Below are positions 13,901 to 22,656 of a DNA stretch of 64,000 nucleotides, piece after piece. This DNA is from Gemmatimonas sp. Lineage in GTDB: Bacteria > Gemmatimonadota > Gemmatimonadetes > Gemmatimonadales > Gemmatimonadaceae. Location: positions 1 to 64,000 of the forward strand of contig NZ_JANPLK010000009.1 of the NCBI RefSeq assembly GCF_031426495.1, written 5' to 3'. The notes beneath the pieces were generated by a model that did not search any database, had not been told where the DNA came from, and worked only from the letters and a program-made list of their open reading frames with translations. The translations under genes and the position numbers were made by a program. Position 1 is the first letter of the stretch. Every line of letters begins with the position of its first letter.

Positions 13901-14713
13901 GTGGGCGGCCGTACCTTCCCGTTCCACCTCCGACCCTCGTCTCCTTTGGGCTGTCTTTCTCGAATCGGCTGCATCGTTGTCCTCGCCGTCGGTGGCGTTG
14001 GCGCGTACTGGCTTTACGGCGACCGGTTGCCGTCGGTGCTGTCACGCGCCGCATCCGGTGCGGCAAGCCGGGTGACCGACGCCGCCACCAAGGCCAGTGA
14101 GCGGCTCGACAGCAACCAGGGTGCGCGCATCGCGTCCGAGAACGACGCCGCGCGCCGGGCCGAACGGGCGAAGCGCGAGCGAGCGATCGTGTGGGCGCGG
14201 CTCACGCCGGCGGGATCGGCGGGCGGCGAGTCCATCGCACGACTAGCGCGGCGTAACGGACCGGCCTTCGTGTCGCTGCGCGCGCCCGAACTCGCCGGCG
14301 TGCTGGCCACGGGCATGTCGAAGGTACTGCCGTCATCGGCCACGCGCCCGGAAGTGGCGATCGTCGATGAGCAGGTTTTGGTGCGCACGGTCGTGGCGTT
14401 GCGTGATGTGGCGGGCGACGGCGCGCTACGCGGCCTGCTCGGCGTGGCGCTCGATGGACGCGATACGTTGCGCATGGCCGGTACGCTCGATCTCGTTCGC
14501 CCGGGTCTGGCCGAGTACCGCGTGCGCGAGTTGCGCCTCAAGGGCATCGACGTGCCGCCGCGACTGATTCCGGCGCTCGTCGGTGCGATGCATCGTGCTG
14601 TCACGGCGGATTCGCTGCCGTCGGATGCGCTACCGATTCCGTTGCCGAAAGCCGTGGCCGACGTACGTGTCGCCAACGGGAAGGTCACTCTCTACAAGGC
14701 TGTGGTTCCATGA
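13901..14713 (+). CDS. membrane-anchored hypothetical protein upstream of an NtrC-type regulator
   Basis: About 270 residues. The first 30 form a short basic lead and one transmembrane helix (GCIVVLAVGGVGAYWLYG), then a charged helical stretch (ASRVTDAATKASERLDS to AKRERAIVW), then a periplasmic domain with repeated ALRDVAGDGALRGLLGVALD and LVRPGLAEYRVRELRLKG segments. No family is recognised. The start is uncertain: the open frame extends to 13757, and I chose the GTG at 13901 because coding-like sequence begins near there; it could be later. The stop overlaps the regulator's ATG by four bases (ATGA), so the two are translationally coupled. Confidence 0.65.
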   Translation: MGGRTFPFHLRPSSPLGCLSRIGCIVVLAVGGVGAYWLYGDRLPSVLSRAASGAASRVTDAATKASERLDSNQGARIASENDAARRAERAKRERAIVWARLTPAGSAGGESIARLARRNGPAFVSLRAPELAGVLATGMSKVLPSSATRPEVAIVDEQVLVRTVVALRDVAGDGALRGLLGVALDGRDTLRMAGTLDLVRPGLAEYRVRELRLKGIDVPPRLIPALVGAMHRAVTADSLPSDALPIPLPKAVADVRVANGKVTLYKAVVP

Positions 14714-16086
14714 GCGCGCGTCGCATTCTCGTCGTCGATGACGAACCGGGTATCCGTCAGGCCCTCGGTCAGCTGCTCGAGTACGAAGGCTACGAGGTCA
14801 AGACCGCGACCGGGGGCGCCGAGGGCATCACGATCTACGACAGCTTCCGTCCGCAGCTGGTGTTTCTCGACGTGAAGATGGCGGGCCTCGATGGTCTCGA
14901 GGTGCTCAAGCGCCTGCGGCAGGCCGATCCCAACGCCACCGTGGTGATGATCAGCGGGCACGCCACCATTCAAACGGCGGTCGAAGCCACGCAACTCGGC
15001 GCCTACGACATTCTCGAGAAGCCGCTCGACACCGATCGCGTGTTGGTGCTGCTGCGCAACGCGTTTGAAACGCGCTTGCTGAGCGAAGAGAACGAACGGC
15101 TGCGCGAAACGATCGAGTCACGCTACGAAATCGTGGGCCGCACGTACGGCATTCGCGCGTTGCTCGAGCGCATCGACAAGGTGGCGGGCACGCCGGCCCG
15201 CGTGCTGATCACGGGTGAGAACGGCACCGGTAAGGAACTCGTGGCGCGGGCCATTCATCGCGGGTCGTTGCGCGCGAAGAAGCCGTTCGTGGAAGTGAAC
15301 TGCGCGGCGATCCCGTCGGAGCTGATCGAGAGTGAACTGTTCGGTCACATGAAGGGTTCGTTCACCGGTGCCATCGCGGATCGCGCCGGCAAGTTCGAGC
15401 AGGCTGACGGCGGCACGCTGTTTCTCGACGAGATCGGCGATATGTCGCTGAGCGCGCAGGCCAAGGTGTTGCGCGTGTTGCAGGACGGCTTCGTGACGCG
15501 AATCGGCGGCAGTAAGCCGATTCAGGTCGACGTGCGCGTGCTGGCCGCCACCAACAAGCTGCTCGAAGACGAGATCGCGAACGGTCGGTTCCGCGAAGAC
15601 CTGTTCTATCGGCTCAATGTGGTACCCATCACGGTGCCGCCGTTGCGCGAACGTCGTGAAGACATCGAACAGTTGGTGGTGTACTTTCTGCAGCAGTTCG
15701 CCGCTCGCGACGGCTTGCCGGCGCGGGGCATCACCGATGAGGCGCTGGTGCGCTTGTCGGAGCTCGATTGGCCCGGCAACGTACGCGAGTTGCGCAACAC
15801 GGTGGAGCGCTTGGTGATTCTGGCCAGCGCCGCAACGATCACGGCCACCGATGTGGAACGCCTCGTGGGGAAACGGTCGGCTGAGCCGGCGGGACTGGGC
15901 AACTTGGTGGACTGCGCCACGTTCGAGGAGTTCAAGGTGGCCGCCGAGCGGGCGTTTCTGCTGGCCAAGCTGCGGGCCTTCGACTGGAACGTATCGGAGA
16001 CCGCGCGGGCGCTGGACATGCCCCGGTCGAATCTCTACAAGAAGATCGAGCGTTATGCGTTGACGCGAGAAAGCACGCCTGCGTGA
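14710..16086 (+). CDS. sigma-54-dependent NtrC/NtrX-family response regulator
   Basis: 458 residues in three domains. The receiver domain spans 1-120, with phospho-acceptor Asp54 in LDVKM and acidic pocket D10-D11. The AAA+ sigma-54 activator domain spans about 140-370, with Walker A GENGTGKE, Walker B GGTLFLDEIGD and arginine-finger region REDLFYRLNVV. A Fis-type HTH lies at the C-terminus (VSETARALDMPRSNLYKKIE). The sigma-54 contact loop is GSFTGA rather than the usual GAFTGA, as in some NtrX proteins. It should activate or, if the loop variant matters, repress promoters on phosphorylation. No cognate kinase is encoded nearby. It is coupled to the membrane protein upstream by an ATGA overlap. 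Confidence 0.92.
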   Translation: MSARRILVVDDEPGIRQALGQLLEYEGYEVKTATGGAEGITIYDSFRPQLVFLDVKMAGLDGLEVLKRLRQADPNATVVMISGHATIQTAVEATQLGAYDILEKPLDTDRVLVLLRNAFETRLLSEENERLRETIESRYEIVGRTYGIRALLERIDKVAGTPARVLITGENGTGKELVARAIHRGSLRAKKPFVEVNCAAIPSELIESELFGHMKGSFTGAIADRAGKFEQADGGTLFLDEIGDMSLSAQAKVLRVLQDGFVTRIGGSKPIQVDVRVLAATNKLLEDEIANGRFREDLFYRLNVVPITVPPLRERREDIEQLVVYFLQQFAARDGLPARGITDEALVRLSELDWPGNVRELRNTVERLVILASAATITATDVERLVGKRSAEPAGLGNLVDCATFEEFKVAAERAFLLAKLRAFDWNVSETARALDMPRSNLYKKIERYALTRESTPA

Positions 16087-16115
16087 GCTGTGCCTGACCT
16101 TCAGCCCGACTGTAT

Positions 16116-16655
16116 ATGAGCGACCGTAATTGGGAAGCCGAGATGGCGAAGATCGACAAGCAGCTGGCGTCGGTCTCCGACGAGGCGCTGCTGGCCGAGA
16201 GCAAGGCCGTGGCCCCGGCTAAGACCGGGACGCGCACGGTGGCCGCACCCACCGTAGCGGCCCCGGCGCGGTCGGCCGCCCCCACGGCCGGGGCGCCGGC
16301 GGCTGGCGCCTGGAAAGGCTGGGTGAAAGTGGCGATCGCCGTCGGTGCGGCAGCGGGGCTCATGTTCTGGCCGTGGCCGGCGTCGTGCGGCGGGCCGCTG
16401 ATCGGGTTTACCGCTGCCACCGGTGCCGTGTCGCTGCTCGGCGTGTGGAGCGCGCTCGGGACGTGGCGCCACCGTTTGGGACTCGCGCACGTGACGTCGC
16501 TGTTGGTCGTAGTCTGGGGGCTCGCGCTGGGTGCTCGCGAAGTGCTGCCCCGTGCCGGGTACGCGGTCCCGACCGCGGAGCGGAGTGAAGGCTGGAGCTG
16601 CCCGGCGCCCTCGGGAGCACCTCCCTCAGTAGGTCCGGTGCCGATTCCGGGCTAA
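16116..16655 (+). CDS. small membrane protein of unknown function
   Basis: 179 residues. The N-terminal cytosolic part (1-65) starts MSDRNWEAEMAKIDKQLASV and includes an Ala/Pro-rich linker. Three likely transmembrane helices follow: VKVAIAVGAAAGLMFWPWP, IGFTAATGAVSLLGVWSAL and VTSLLVVVWGLALGAREVL. The tail is periplasmic or cytosolic and proline-rich. No family is recognised. It lies 29 bp after the response regulator and 9 bp before the aldehyde dehydrogenase, so the genes probably share a transcript. Confidence 0.75.
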   Translation: MSDRNWEAEMAKIDKQLASVSDEALLAESKAVAPAKTGTRTVAAPTVAAPARSAAPTAGAPAAGAWKGWVKVAIAVGAAAGLMFWPWPASCGGPLIGFTAATGAVSLLGVWSALGTWRHRLGLAHVTSLLVVVWGLALGAREVLPRAGYAVPTAERSEGWSCPAPSGAPPSVGPVPIPG

Positions 16656-16664
16656 GTTCCAGGG

Positions 16665-18149
16665 ATGACGACTTTTCACAACTTCATTGGTGGCGCGTGG
16701 GTCGCGCCGTCGACCGGCGACTATTTCGAGAATCGCAATCCGGCCGACCAGCAGGACCTGATCGGCCGCTTTCCCGCGTCTGGCGTGGCCGACGTGGAAG
16801 CCGCCGTGGCGAGTGCGCAGCGTGGCTTTGACCGCTGGAAGCGCACCCCGGCGCCGGCGCGCGGTGACGTGCTGCGCCGCGTTGGCGACCTGATGGCGGC
16901 GCGCAAGGAAGAAATCGCGAACCTCATGACGCGCGAGATGGGCAAGCCGCTCGCGGAAACGCGTGGCGATGTGCAGGAAGGCATCGATACGGCGTACTAC
17001 GCGGCCACCGAAGGCCGTCGCCTGTTCGGCCACACGGTGCCGAGCGAATTGGCCAGCAAGTGGGCCATGACGATGCGTCGGCCGATCGGGGTATGCGGGC
17101 TGATCACGCCGTTCAACTTCCCGATGGCCATTCCCACGTGGAAGGCGTTTCCGGCGTTGCTGTGCGGCAACTCGGTGATCCTCAAGCCGGCCGAAGATGT
17201 GCCCCACACGGCCACCGTGCTGGTCGAGATTCTCCTCGCGGCCGGTCTGCCTCCTGAGGTGATTCAGCTGGTGCACGGCATGGGCGAAGTGGTCGGAAAG
17301 GCGCTGGTGGAGCATCCGCAGGTGCCGGTGATTTCGTTCACGGGTTCGACCGAGACCGGTCGCTTCGTGGGTGAAACGTGCGGCCGGATGCACAAGCGGT
17401 TGTCACTCGAGATGGGTGGGAAGAACGCGCAGATCGTGCTCGAAGATGCCGATCTGGACTTGGCGGTCGACGGTGTGTTGTGGGGCGCGTTCGGTACTAC
17501 CGGTCAGCGATGCACCGCCACCAGCCGCCTGATCCTGCAGGCCGGCATTCACGACACGTTCGTGGAGAAGCTCGTGGCTCGCGCGCAGGCACTCGTGCTC
17601 GGCGACGGTCGCGAGGCTGGCCATGACGTCGGTCCGCTGGTGAACGAAGCGGCGCGTGAGAAGGTCGAACGCTACGTGCAGATCGGCAAGGAACAGGGCG
17701 CCACGCTGCGGTGCGGCGGCGCGCGGGCCACGGGTGGTGCGCTCGACGCCGGAATCTTCTTCCAGCCCACGATCTTCACGAATGTGACGGCCGGATCACG
17801 ATTGGAGCAGGAAGAAATCTTCGGGCCGGTGCTGTCGGTGATCCAGGTCGCTACCGTCGAGGAGGCATTCGCAGTAAACAACGGAGTCCGCTACGGGCTG
17901 TCGTCGTCGGTGTACACGAGCAACGTGAATGTTGCGTTTCTCGCGCTTCAGGATCTCGACAACGGCATCACGTACGTGAACGCCCCGACGATCGGCGCCG
18001 AGGCGCATCTGCCGTTCGGCGGCGTGAAGGAAACGGGCAACGGACATCGCGAAGGTGGATGGGAAGTGTACGAGTTCTACTCGGAGACCAAGGTGGGCTA
18101 CGTGGACTACTCTGGAGCACTCCAGCGCGCACAGATCGACAACTACTAA
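16665..18149 (+). CDS. NAD(P)+-dependent aldehyde dehydrogenase
   Basis: 494 residues, full length for the ALDH superfamily. It has the coenzyme region TPFNFPMAIPTWK and FTGSTETG, catalytic Glu249 in LEMGGKN, and nucleophile Cys283 in GTTGQRCTATSR. The C-terminal signature EIFGPVLSV, the dimer motif LPFGGVKETGNGHREGG and the ending KVGYVDYSGALQRAQID resemble the semialdehyde/2-ketoglutarate-semialdehyde type of ALDH. It oxidises an aldehyde to the carboxylate in the cytosol. The substrate cannot be fixed from sequence, and context gives no pathway: signal peptidase follows immediately. Confidence 0.92.
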   Translation: MTTFHNFIGGAWVAPSTGDYFENRNPADQQDLIGRFPASGVADVEAAVASAQRGFDRWKRTPAPARGDVLRRVGDLMAARKEEIANLMTREMGKPLAETRGDVQEGIDTAYYAATEGRRLFGHTVPSELASKWAMTMRRPIGVCGLITPFNFPMAIPTWKAFPALLCGNSVILKPAEDVPHTATVLVEILLAAGLPPEVIQLVHGMGEVVGKALVEHPQVPVISFTGSTETGRFVGETCGRMHKRLSLEMGGKNAQIVLEDADLDLAVDGVLWGAFGTTGQRCTATSRLILQAGIHDTFVEKLVARAQALVLGDGREAGHDVGPLVNEAAREKVERYVQIGKEQGATLRCGGARATGGALDAGIFFQPTIFTNVTAGSRLEQEEIFGPVLSVIQVATVEEAFAVNNGVRYGLSSSVYTSNVNVAFLALQDLDNGITYVNAPTIGAEAHLPFGGVKETGNGHREGGWEVYEFYSETKVGYVDYSGALQRAQIDNY

Positions 18150-18152
18150 CTG

Positions 18153-18923
18153 ATGGCGCCGAACAAGGATCATCGCGCGAACGCACTGCGGGCGGCCAAC
18201 GGCCGCTCGCGTCGGCGCGCGGTGTCGTTCGGCTGGGTCTGGGAATGGGCCAAGGTGCTGCCGCCGGCGGTGCTGCTGTTCCTGGTACTTCGCACCTTCG
18301 TGGTCGAGGCGTACAAGATCCCGTCGGGCAGCATGGAGCGCACGCTGCTTGTGGGAGACTTCTTGCTGGTGAACAAGTGGTTGTACGGCGCCGAGGTGCC
18401 GTATACGCGGCGCAGGCTGCCGGCGGTGCGGGCGCCACAGCTCGGCGACATTCTGGTGTTCGAATGGCCCGGCGATCCCACGAAAAACTTTGTGAAGCGT
18501 TTGGTGGGGCGCCCTGGGGACACGTTGTCGATGCAGGGTGGCTCGCTGCTCCGCAACGGGGTACCGGTCCGTGAACAGTATGTGTCGCATACCGAGCCGG
18601 ACGTCGATCCAATGACCGACGAGTTTCGCTGGCAGCGCGGGTATCTCACGAATACCGCGGCGGCCGCCGAACCAGGCATGCCGGCGATCTATCGCCCCTC
18701 GCGGGATAACTGGGGCCCCATCGTTGTCCCGCCCAATCATCTCTTTGTGCTCGGCGACAACCGCGATAATTCCCTCGACAGCCGCTATTGGGGATTTGTC
18801 CCGGACAGCTTGCTGCGCGGGACGCCGTGGATCGTGTACTACAGCTTCACGCCAGACTCCACGGCGCGTGCACCGTGGCTGACCCGCATCCGGTGGGGCC
18901 GCCTGGGGGCGCTCGTTCGCTGA
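18153..18923 (+). CDS. lepB: signal peptidase I
   Basis: 256 residues. The N-terminal cytosolic, basic segment is followed by one transmembrane anchor (VLPPAVLLFLVLRTFVVEAY). Box B PSGSM carries the catalytic Ser60, box D VKRLVGRPGD the general-base Lys115, and box E GDNRDNSLDSRYWG is intact. The enzyme cleaves Sec and Tat signal peptides on the outer face of the inner membrane. It begins 3 bp after the aldehyde dehydrogenase stop, suggesting cotranscription. An insertion between boxes D and E (PMTDEFRWQRGYLTNTAAAA) is longer than in E. coli-type short loops. Confidence in identity is high. Confidence 0.95.
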   Translation: MAPNKDHRANALRAANGRSRRRAVSFGWVWEWAKVLPPAVLLFLVLRTFVVEAYKIPSGSMERTLLVGDFLLVNKWLYGAEVPYTRRRLPAVRAPQLGDILVFEWPGDPTKNFVKRLVGRPGDTLSMQGGSLLRNGVPVREQYVSHTEPDVDPMTDEFRWQRGYLTNTAAAAEPGMPAIYRPSRDNWGPIVVPPNHLFVLGDNRDNSLDSRYWGFVPDSLLRGTPWIVYYSFTPDSTARAPWLTRIRWGRLGALVR

Positions 18924-19093
18924 CCGCGCCGCGCGCGATTTCGCATGCGATTTAGCGGCGGCATGCGTTGACGAATGGTGCCTCGGTAGTTCACCGTTAA
19001 GGGGTTACCAGTTAGTTGTTGTATGCAGGACGCCGCGCTCCCCCCGCCGCGCGGTCGCATGTCCAGTCTCTCTGCCACACGAGCCGCGCTGCC

Positions 19094-19954
19094 ATGGCTG
19101 TGACGCCCCCGAAAAAGAAGGTGTCGTACGAGGAAGGCTCCCTCGACCAGTATCTGCGCGACATCAGCGCGTACCCGCTGATCTCCCGCGAAGAAGAAGC
19201 GGAGCTTGCGCGCCGGATCCGCGTTGGTGACCAGGAAGCGCTGGACAAGCTGGTACGGTCGAATCTGCGCTTCGTGGTGTCTGTCGCGAAGAAGTATCAG
19301 AATCAGGGCGTGTCGTTGTCCGACCTGATCAACGAGGGCAATCTTGGCCTCATTCGCGCGGCCCATAAGTTCGACGAGACGAAGGGCATCAAGTTCATTT
19401 CGTATGCGGTGTGGTGGATTCGTCAGGCCATTCTGCAGGCGCTGGCCGAGCAGTCGCGCATTGTGCGTGTGCCCCTGAACCGGGCCGGCACGCTGCATCG
19501 GATTGGCAAACGCGCGAACACGCTGCTGCAGGAACTAGGACGCGAAGCAACGCACGCCGAGATCGCAGAAGGGATGGACATCACCGAGGAAGAAGTCGCC
19601 AAGACGATGTCGATTTCGCAGGTGCACCTGTCACTCGACGCGCCGCTCACCCCGGGTGAGGACAACCGCCTGCTGGATTACCTGCCCGACACAAACCACG
19701 CGACGCCCGACGAGCAGACCTTCGAGAAGGCGCTCACCGAAGCGATCGAGGACTCGTTGGGCAGCCTTAAAGAGCGCGAGTCGAAGATCCTGCGCCTGTA
19801 CTTCGGGATCGATGACACCGACCCGATGACGCTCGAAGAAATCGGTTCGTTGCTCGGCATCACGCGCGAGCGCGTCCGTCAGATCAAGGAGAAGGCACTG
19901 TCGCGTCTCCGGCACGTTTCACGAGCCAAGTCGCTCGAAAGCTTCCTGGGCTGA
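19094..19954 (+). CDS. sigma-70 family RNA polymerase sigma factor (RpoD/SigA type)
   Basis: 286 residues from MAVTPPKKK; the open frame extends 26 codons upstream, but that part is not protein-like. It contains region 1.2 (SLDQYLRDISAYPLISREEE), region 2 core and -10 recognition (KYQNQGVSLSDLINEGNLGL, IKFISYAVWWIRQAILQAL), region 3, and region 4.2 HTH (LEEIGSLLGITRERVRQIKE). Region 1.1 and the long non-conserved insert are missing, as in short primary or group 2 sigma factors. Conservation in region 2.4 suggests recognition of TATAAT-like -10 elements. Whether it is the primary housekeeping sigma cannot be decided here. A 170-bp gap upstream leaves room for its own promoter. Confidence 0.9.
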   Translation: MAVTPPKKKVSYEEGSLDQYLRDISAYPLISREEEAELARRIRVGDQEALDKLVRSNLRFVVSVAKKYQNQGVSLSDLINEGNLGLIRAAHKFDETKGIKFISYAVWWIRQAILQALAEQSRIVRVPLNRAGTLHRIGKRANTLLQELGREATHAEIAEGMDITEEEVAKTMSISQVHLSLDAPLTPGEDNRLLDYLPDTNHATPDEQTFEKALTEAIEDSLGSLKERESKILRLYFGIDDTDPMTLEEIGSLLGITRERVRQIKEKALSRLRHVSRAKSLESFLG

Positions 19955-19988
19955 CCGTCCGTTTCCCCTTCGCACCACGTGTGCTTCA

Positions 19989-20489
19989 ATGGCCTCCAGT
20001 TACTCGTTCGACGTGACCACCGGCTGCGACCTCCAAGAGGTCGACAACGCCGTGAATCAGGCGCAGAAGGAAGTGACCCAGCGGTTCGACTTCAAGGGGT
20101 CGCACGTGCTCATCGACTTCAAGCGCACGGACAGCATCATCAAGTATGAGGCCGAGGGCGAGATGCGCATGGATGCGCTGCTCGACGTGCTGCGCGCCAA
20201 GCTGATCAAGCGTGGGGTGTCGGTGAAGAACCTCGACATCGGCGAGCCGCAGCCGGGCAGCCACGACATCCTGCGCAGCGAGATCAAGTTGAAGATGGTG
20301 CTCGACAGCGAGACCGCGAAGAAGGTGAGCGCCGCGGTGCGCGACGCCAAAATCAAGAAGGTCACAGCGAGCATTCAGGGCGAGCAGGTGCGCATCCAGA
20401 GCACCGACAAAGATGCACTGCAGGAAGCGATCGCCATGCTGCGTCAGGGTGACTTCGGCGTGGAACTGCAGTTCGGCAATTTCCGGTAG
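19989..20489 (+). CDS. YajQ-family nucleotide-binding protein
   Basis: 166 residues, the usual length for YajQ. Family signatures include SSYSFDVTTGCDLQEVDNAV, QRFDFKGS, GVSVKNLDIGEPQPG, KKVTASIQGEQVRIQS and the closing GDFGVELQFGNFR. The protein is cytosolic with two ferredoxin-like halves. Family members bind nucleotides; cyclic di-GMP binding was shown in Xanthomonas, so a signalling role is possible but unproven here. It follows the sigma factor by 34 bp on the same strand. Confidence 0.95.
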   Translation: MASSYSFDVTTGCDLQEVDNAVNQAQKEVTQRFDFKGSHVLIDFKRTDSIIKYEAEGEMRMDALLDVLRAKLIKRGVSVKNLDIGEPQPGSHDILRSEIKLKMVLDSETAKKVSAAVRDAKIKKVTASIQGEQVRIQSTDKDALQEAIAMLRQGDFGVELQFGNFR

Positions 20490-20618
20490 GCGCTTCGTCG
20501 CGCGGAGCGTGCGATTGAGCCCGTGTGCGTAGTTCCGGTTAACGCCGTGCGCCGCGGTTGGCCCATGTTGCGGTATGTCACCGCCGAGTTGCGCTGAACG
20601 CCGAACGCCGAGCACTTT

Positions 20619-21185
20619 ATGGGCATGTCCAGTACCGAGTCGCGCCGCTGGTCCGTGGAGGACGTGTGGGCCCTCCCTGACGACGGAAGCCGCTACGAAA
20701 CCGTGGACGGGGAGCTGCTGGTGACCCCCGCGCCGCGGTATGTCCATCAGCAGGTCGTCGGCGCCATTCACCATGAGCTGCGCACGTGGTTGCGAGGCCC
20801 AGGCAAAGGCGTGGGCCTCACACTGATGGCGCCGGCCGACGTCATTCTCGACGCGTACACGCTGGTGCAGCCGGACCTGTTCGTGCTGCCTCCGGTCAGC
20901 AAAGCCGTGCTGTTCGGCCAGGAGCCGGCGCCGGCGCCCTTACTCGCCATCGAGGTACTCTCGCCAGGCACGGCGCGCTACGACCGCCTCAAAAAGCGCC
21001 CGCGTTTCCAACGCGCGGGCATTGAGTGCTGGCTGGTAGACGTGGAGTCGCACCTGGTGGAACGCTGGGCGACCGACACTGACCGCCCGGAGATCTGCAT
21101 TGAATCGGTGACCTGGGAGCCGGCCGGAGCGCCTGAGCTGTTTCGCCTCGGCCTTGGCCCGATCTGGGAAGAGATCGGGGACTGA
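20619..21185 (+). CDS. Uma2-family (DUF820) putative endonuclease
   Basis: 188 residues with the Uma2/PD-(D/E)XK-like pattern: RYETVDGELLVTP, then VQPDLFVLPP (Asp), LAIEVLSPGTARYD (Glu) and RAGIECWLVDVE where the usual family motif reads GV-EYWivD. Lys residues in LKKRPRFQ fill the position of the catalytic lysine. Uma2 proteins are numerous in some genomes and have no settled function. ATG codons at 20619 and 20625 are both possible, and neither has a strong ribosome-binding site. It stands between yajQ and rimO with modest gaps. Confidence 0.85.
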   Translation: MGMSSTESRRWSVEDVWALPDDGSRYETVDGELLVTPAPRYVHQQVVGAIHHELRTWLRGPGKGVGLTLMAPADVILDAYTLVQPDLFVLPPVSKAVLFGQEPAPAPLLAIEVLSPGTARYDRLKKRPRFQRAGIECWLVDVESHLVERWATDTDRPEICIESVTWEPAGAPELFRLGLGPIWEEIGD

Positions 21186-21234
21186 TCGACGGCGGGGCAC
21201 GTCCGGTCCCGGCCGGACTCGCTATCTTTCGAGC

Positions 21235-22656
21235 ATGCTCAAGTTTGGTTTGGTCACCCTCGGGTGCGATAAGAATACGGTAGACTCCGAGCGGTACCTG
21301 GCTGATCTCGTCGCCCATGGCGGCGAACAGGTGACCGACCTGCGTGATGCCGAGGTGGTGGTGGTCAACACCTGCGGCTTCATCGACGCCGCCAAGGCCG
21401 AATCAATCGAAGCGATCGTGGCCGCGGCACGCCTCAAAGACGACGGTAAGTGTCAGGCGGTGTTCGCCATCGGCTGCATGGTCGAACGGCATAAGTCGGA
21501 GCTCGAGGAGGCGCTGCCCGAGGTGGACGTCTTCCTCGGCAACTCCGAGACCGACCGCCTCATTCCCGAGCTTGTGGAGCGTGGGCTGCTGGGCGGGTCG
21601 CTGGTGGAGCATCCCGGCGTACGTTTGTTCGGCGGTGATCTGCCGCATGTGCGTTACCTCAAGATCTCGGAAGGATGCGATCACGGGTGCGCGTTCTGCG
21701 CGATTCCGCTCATGCGCGGCAAGCACCGTTCGTTCGCGCTCGATGATCTGGTCAAGGAAGCGCAGCTGCTGGAAGTGCAGGGCGCGCGCGAGATGAATCT
21801 CGTGGCGCAGGACCTCGCGCATTATGGCCGCGACCGTCGTGACGGCGTGGCGTTGCCCGAGCTGCTCGAAGCGCTCGTGCGCGAAACGTCGATTCCGTGG
21901 ATCCGCAACATGTACCTCTATAGCACCGGCATCACGCCGCGCTTACTGGAGGTCATCGCGGCGAATCCGCGCATTGTGCGCTATCTCGACACGCCGATGC
22001 AGCATGGTTCAGATGCCGTGCTCGCGCGCATGCGTCGCCCCGAACGGCAGAAGACGATCCGTGAGCGCCTCGCGCAGTATCGCGCGATCGTGCCCGACTT
22101 GGCGGTGCGTACCTCGGTGATCGTCGGGTTCCCGGGCGAAACGGAAACCGACTTCGAGATTCTCTGCGACTTCCTCGAGGAGATGCAGTTCGATCGGGTC
22201 GGTGTGTTCACCTATTCGCCGCAGGAAGGCACGCGCGCGAACAGCATGGAAGACGACGTCGCCGATTCGATCAAGCAGGAGCGCAAGGAGCGCGTCGAAG
22301 AGCTGCAGCGTGCGATCACGTCGGAACGTTACGAGCGCTTCCTGGGCGTCGAGTCTCGCGTGCTGGTGGAGCGTGCCTCCGACGTGGCCGGTGAGATGCT
22401 GTGCCGCGCGCCGTGGCAGGCCGATGACATCGATGGGTTGGTGCACGTGCCGATCAACGCCGCATCCGGCATCATGACGCCCGGTGCGTTCGCCGACGTG
22501 CGTATCGAGCACGTGGTGGACGACTATGATTTCCGGGCCACGCTGTTGCGCGTGGCCGAGCAAGCGACGGCACCGATCCGACGTGCGTCGCGCACCTTGC
22601 CGCTGGTTGGCAGCGGTATTCCTGACAGTTCTTCCGTGGGGAGTTTCGGCCGATGA
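21235..22656 (+). CDS. rimO: ribosomal protein uS12 (Asp88) methylthiotransferase
   Basis: 473 residues from MLKFGLVTLGCDKN; the open frame begins 27 codons earlier but overlaps the Uma2 gene and is not protein-like. The N-terminal methylthiotransferase domain carries cluster cysteines C11, C47 and C81. The radical-SAM core has C148-DHG-C152-AF-C155. A C-terminal TRAM domain follows (GVESRVLVERASD to VRIEHVVDDYDFRA). The protein thiomethylates Asp88 of S12 using two [4Fe-4S] clusters and S-adenosylmethionine. TLGCDKNTVDSE corresponds to the RimO-type SLGCPKN-VDSE, separating it from MiaB/MtaB. Its stop overlaps the hemL ATG by four bases. Confidence 0.95.
   Translation: MLKFGLVTLGCDKNTVDSERYLADLVAHGGEQVTDLRDAEVVVVNTCGFIDAAKAESIEAIVAAARLKDDGKCQAVFAIGCMVERHKSELEEALPEVDVFLGNSETDRLIPELVERGLLGGSLVEHPGVRLFGGDLPHVRYLKISEGCDHGCAFCAIPLMRGKHRSFALDDLVKEAQLLEVQGAREMNLVAQDLAHYGRDRRDGVALPELLEALVRETSIPWIRNMYLYSTGITPRLLEVIAANPRIVRYLDTPMQHGSDAVLARMRRPERQKTIRERLAQYRAIVPDLAVRTSVIVGFPGETETDFEILCDFLEEMQFDRVGVFTYSPQEGTRANSMEDDVADSIKQERKERVEELQRAITSERYERFLGVESRVLVERASDVAGEMLCRAPWQADDIDGLVHVPINAASGIMTPGAFADVRIEHVVDDYDFRATLLRVAEQATAPIRRASRTLPLVGSGIPDSSSVGSFGR

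Noticed and set aside
18968..19010. promoter before the sigma factor gene (TTGACG)
   Set aside because: The -35-like hexamer has no convincing -10 at 16-18 bp spacing.
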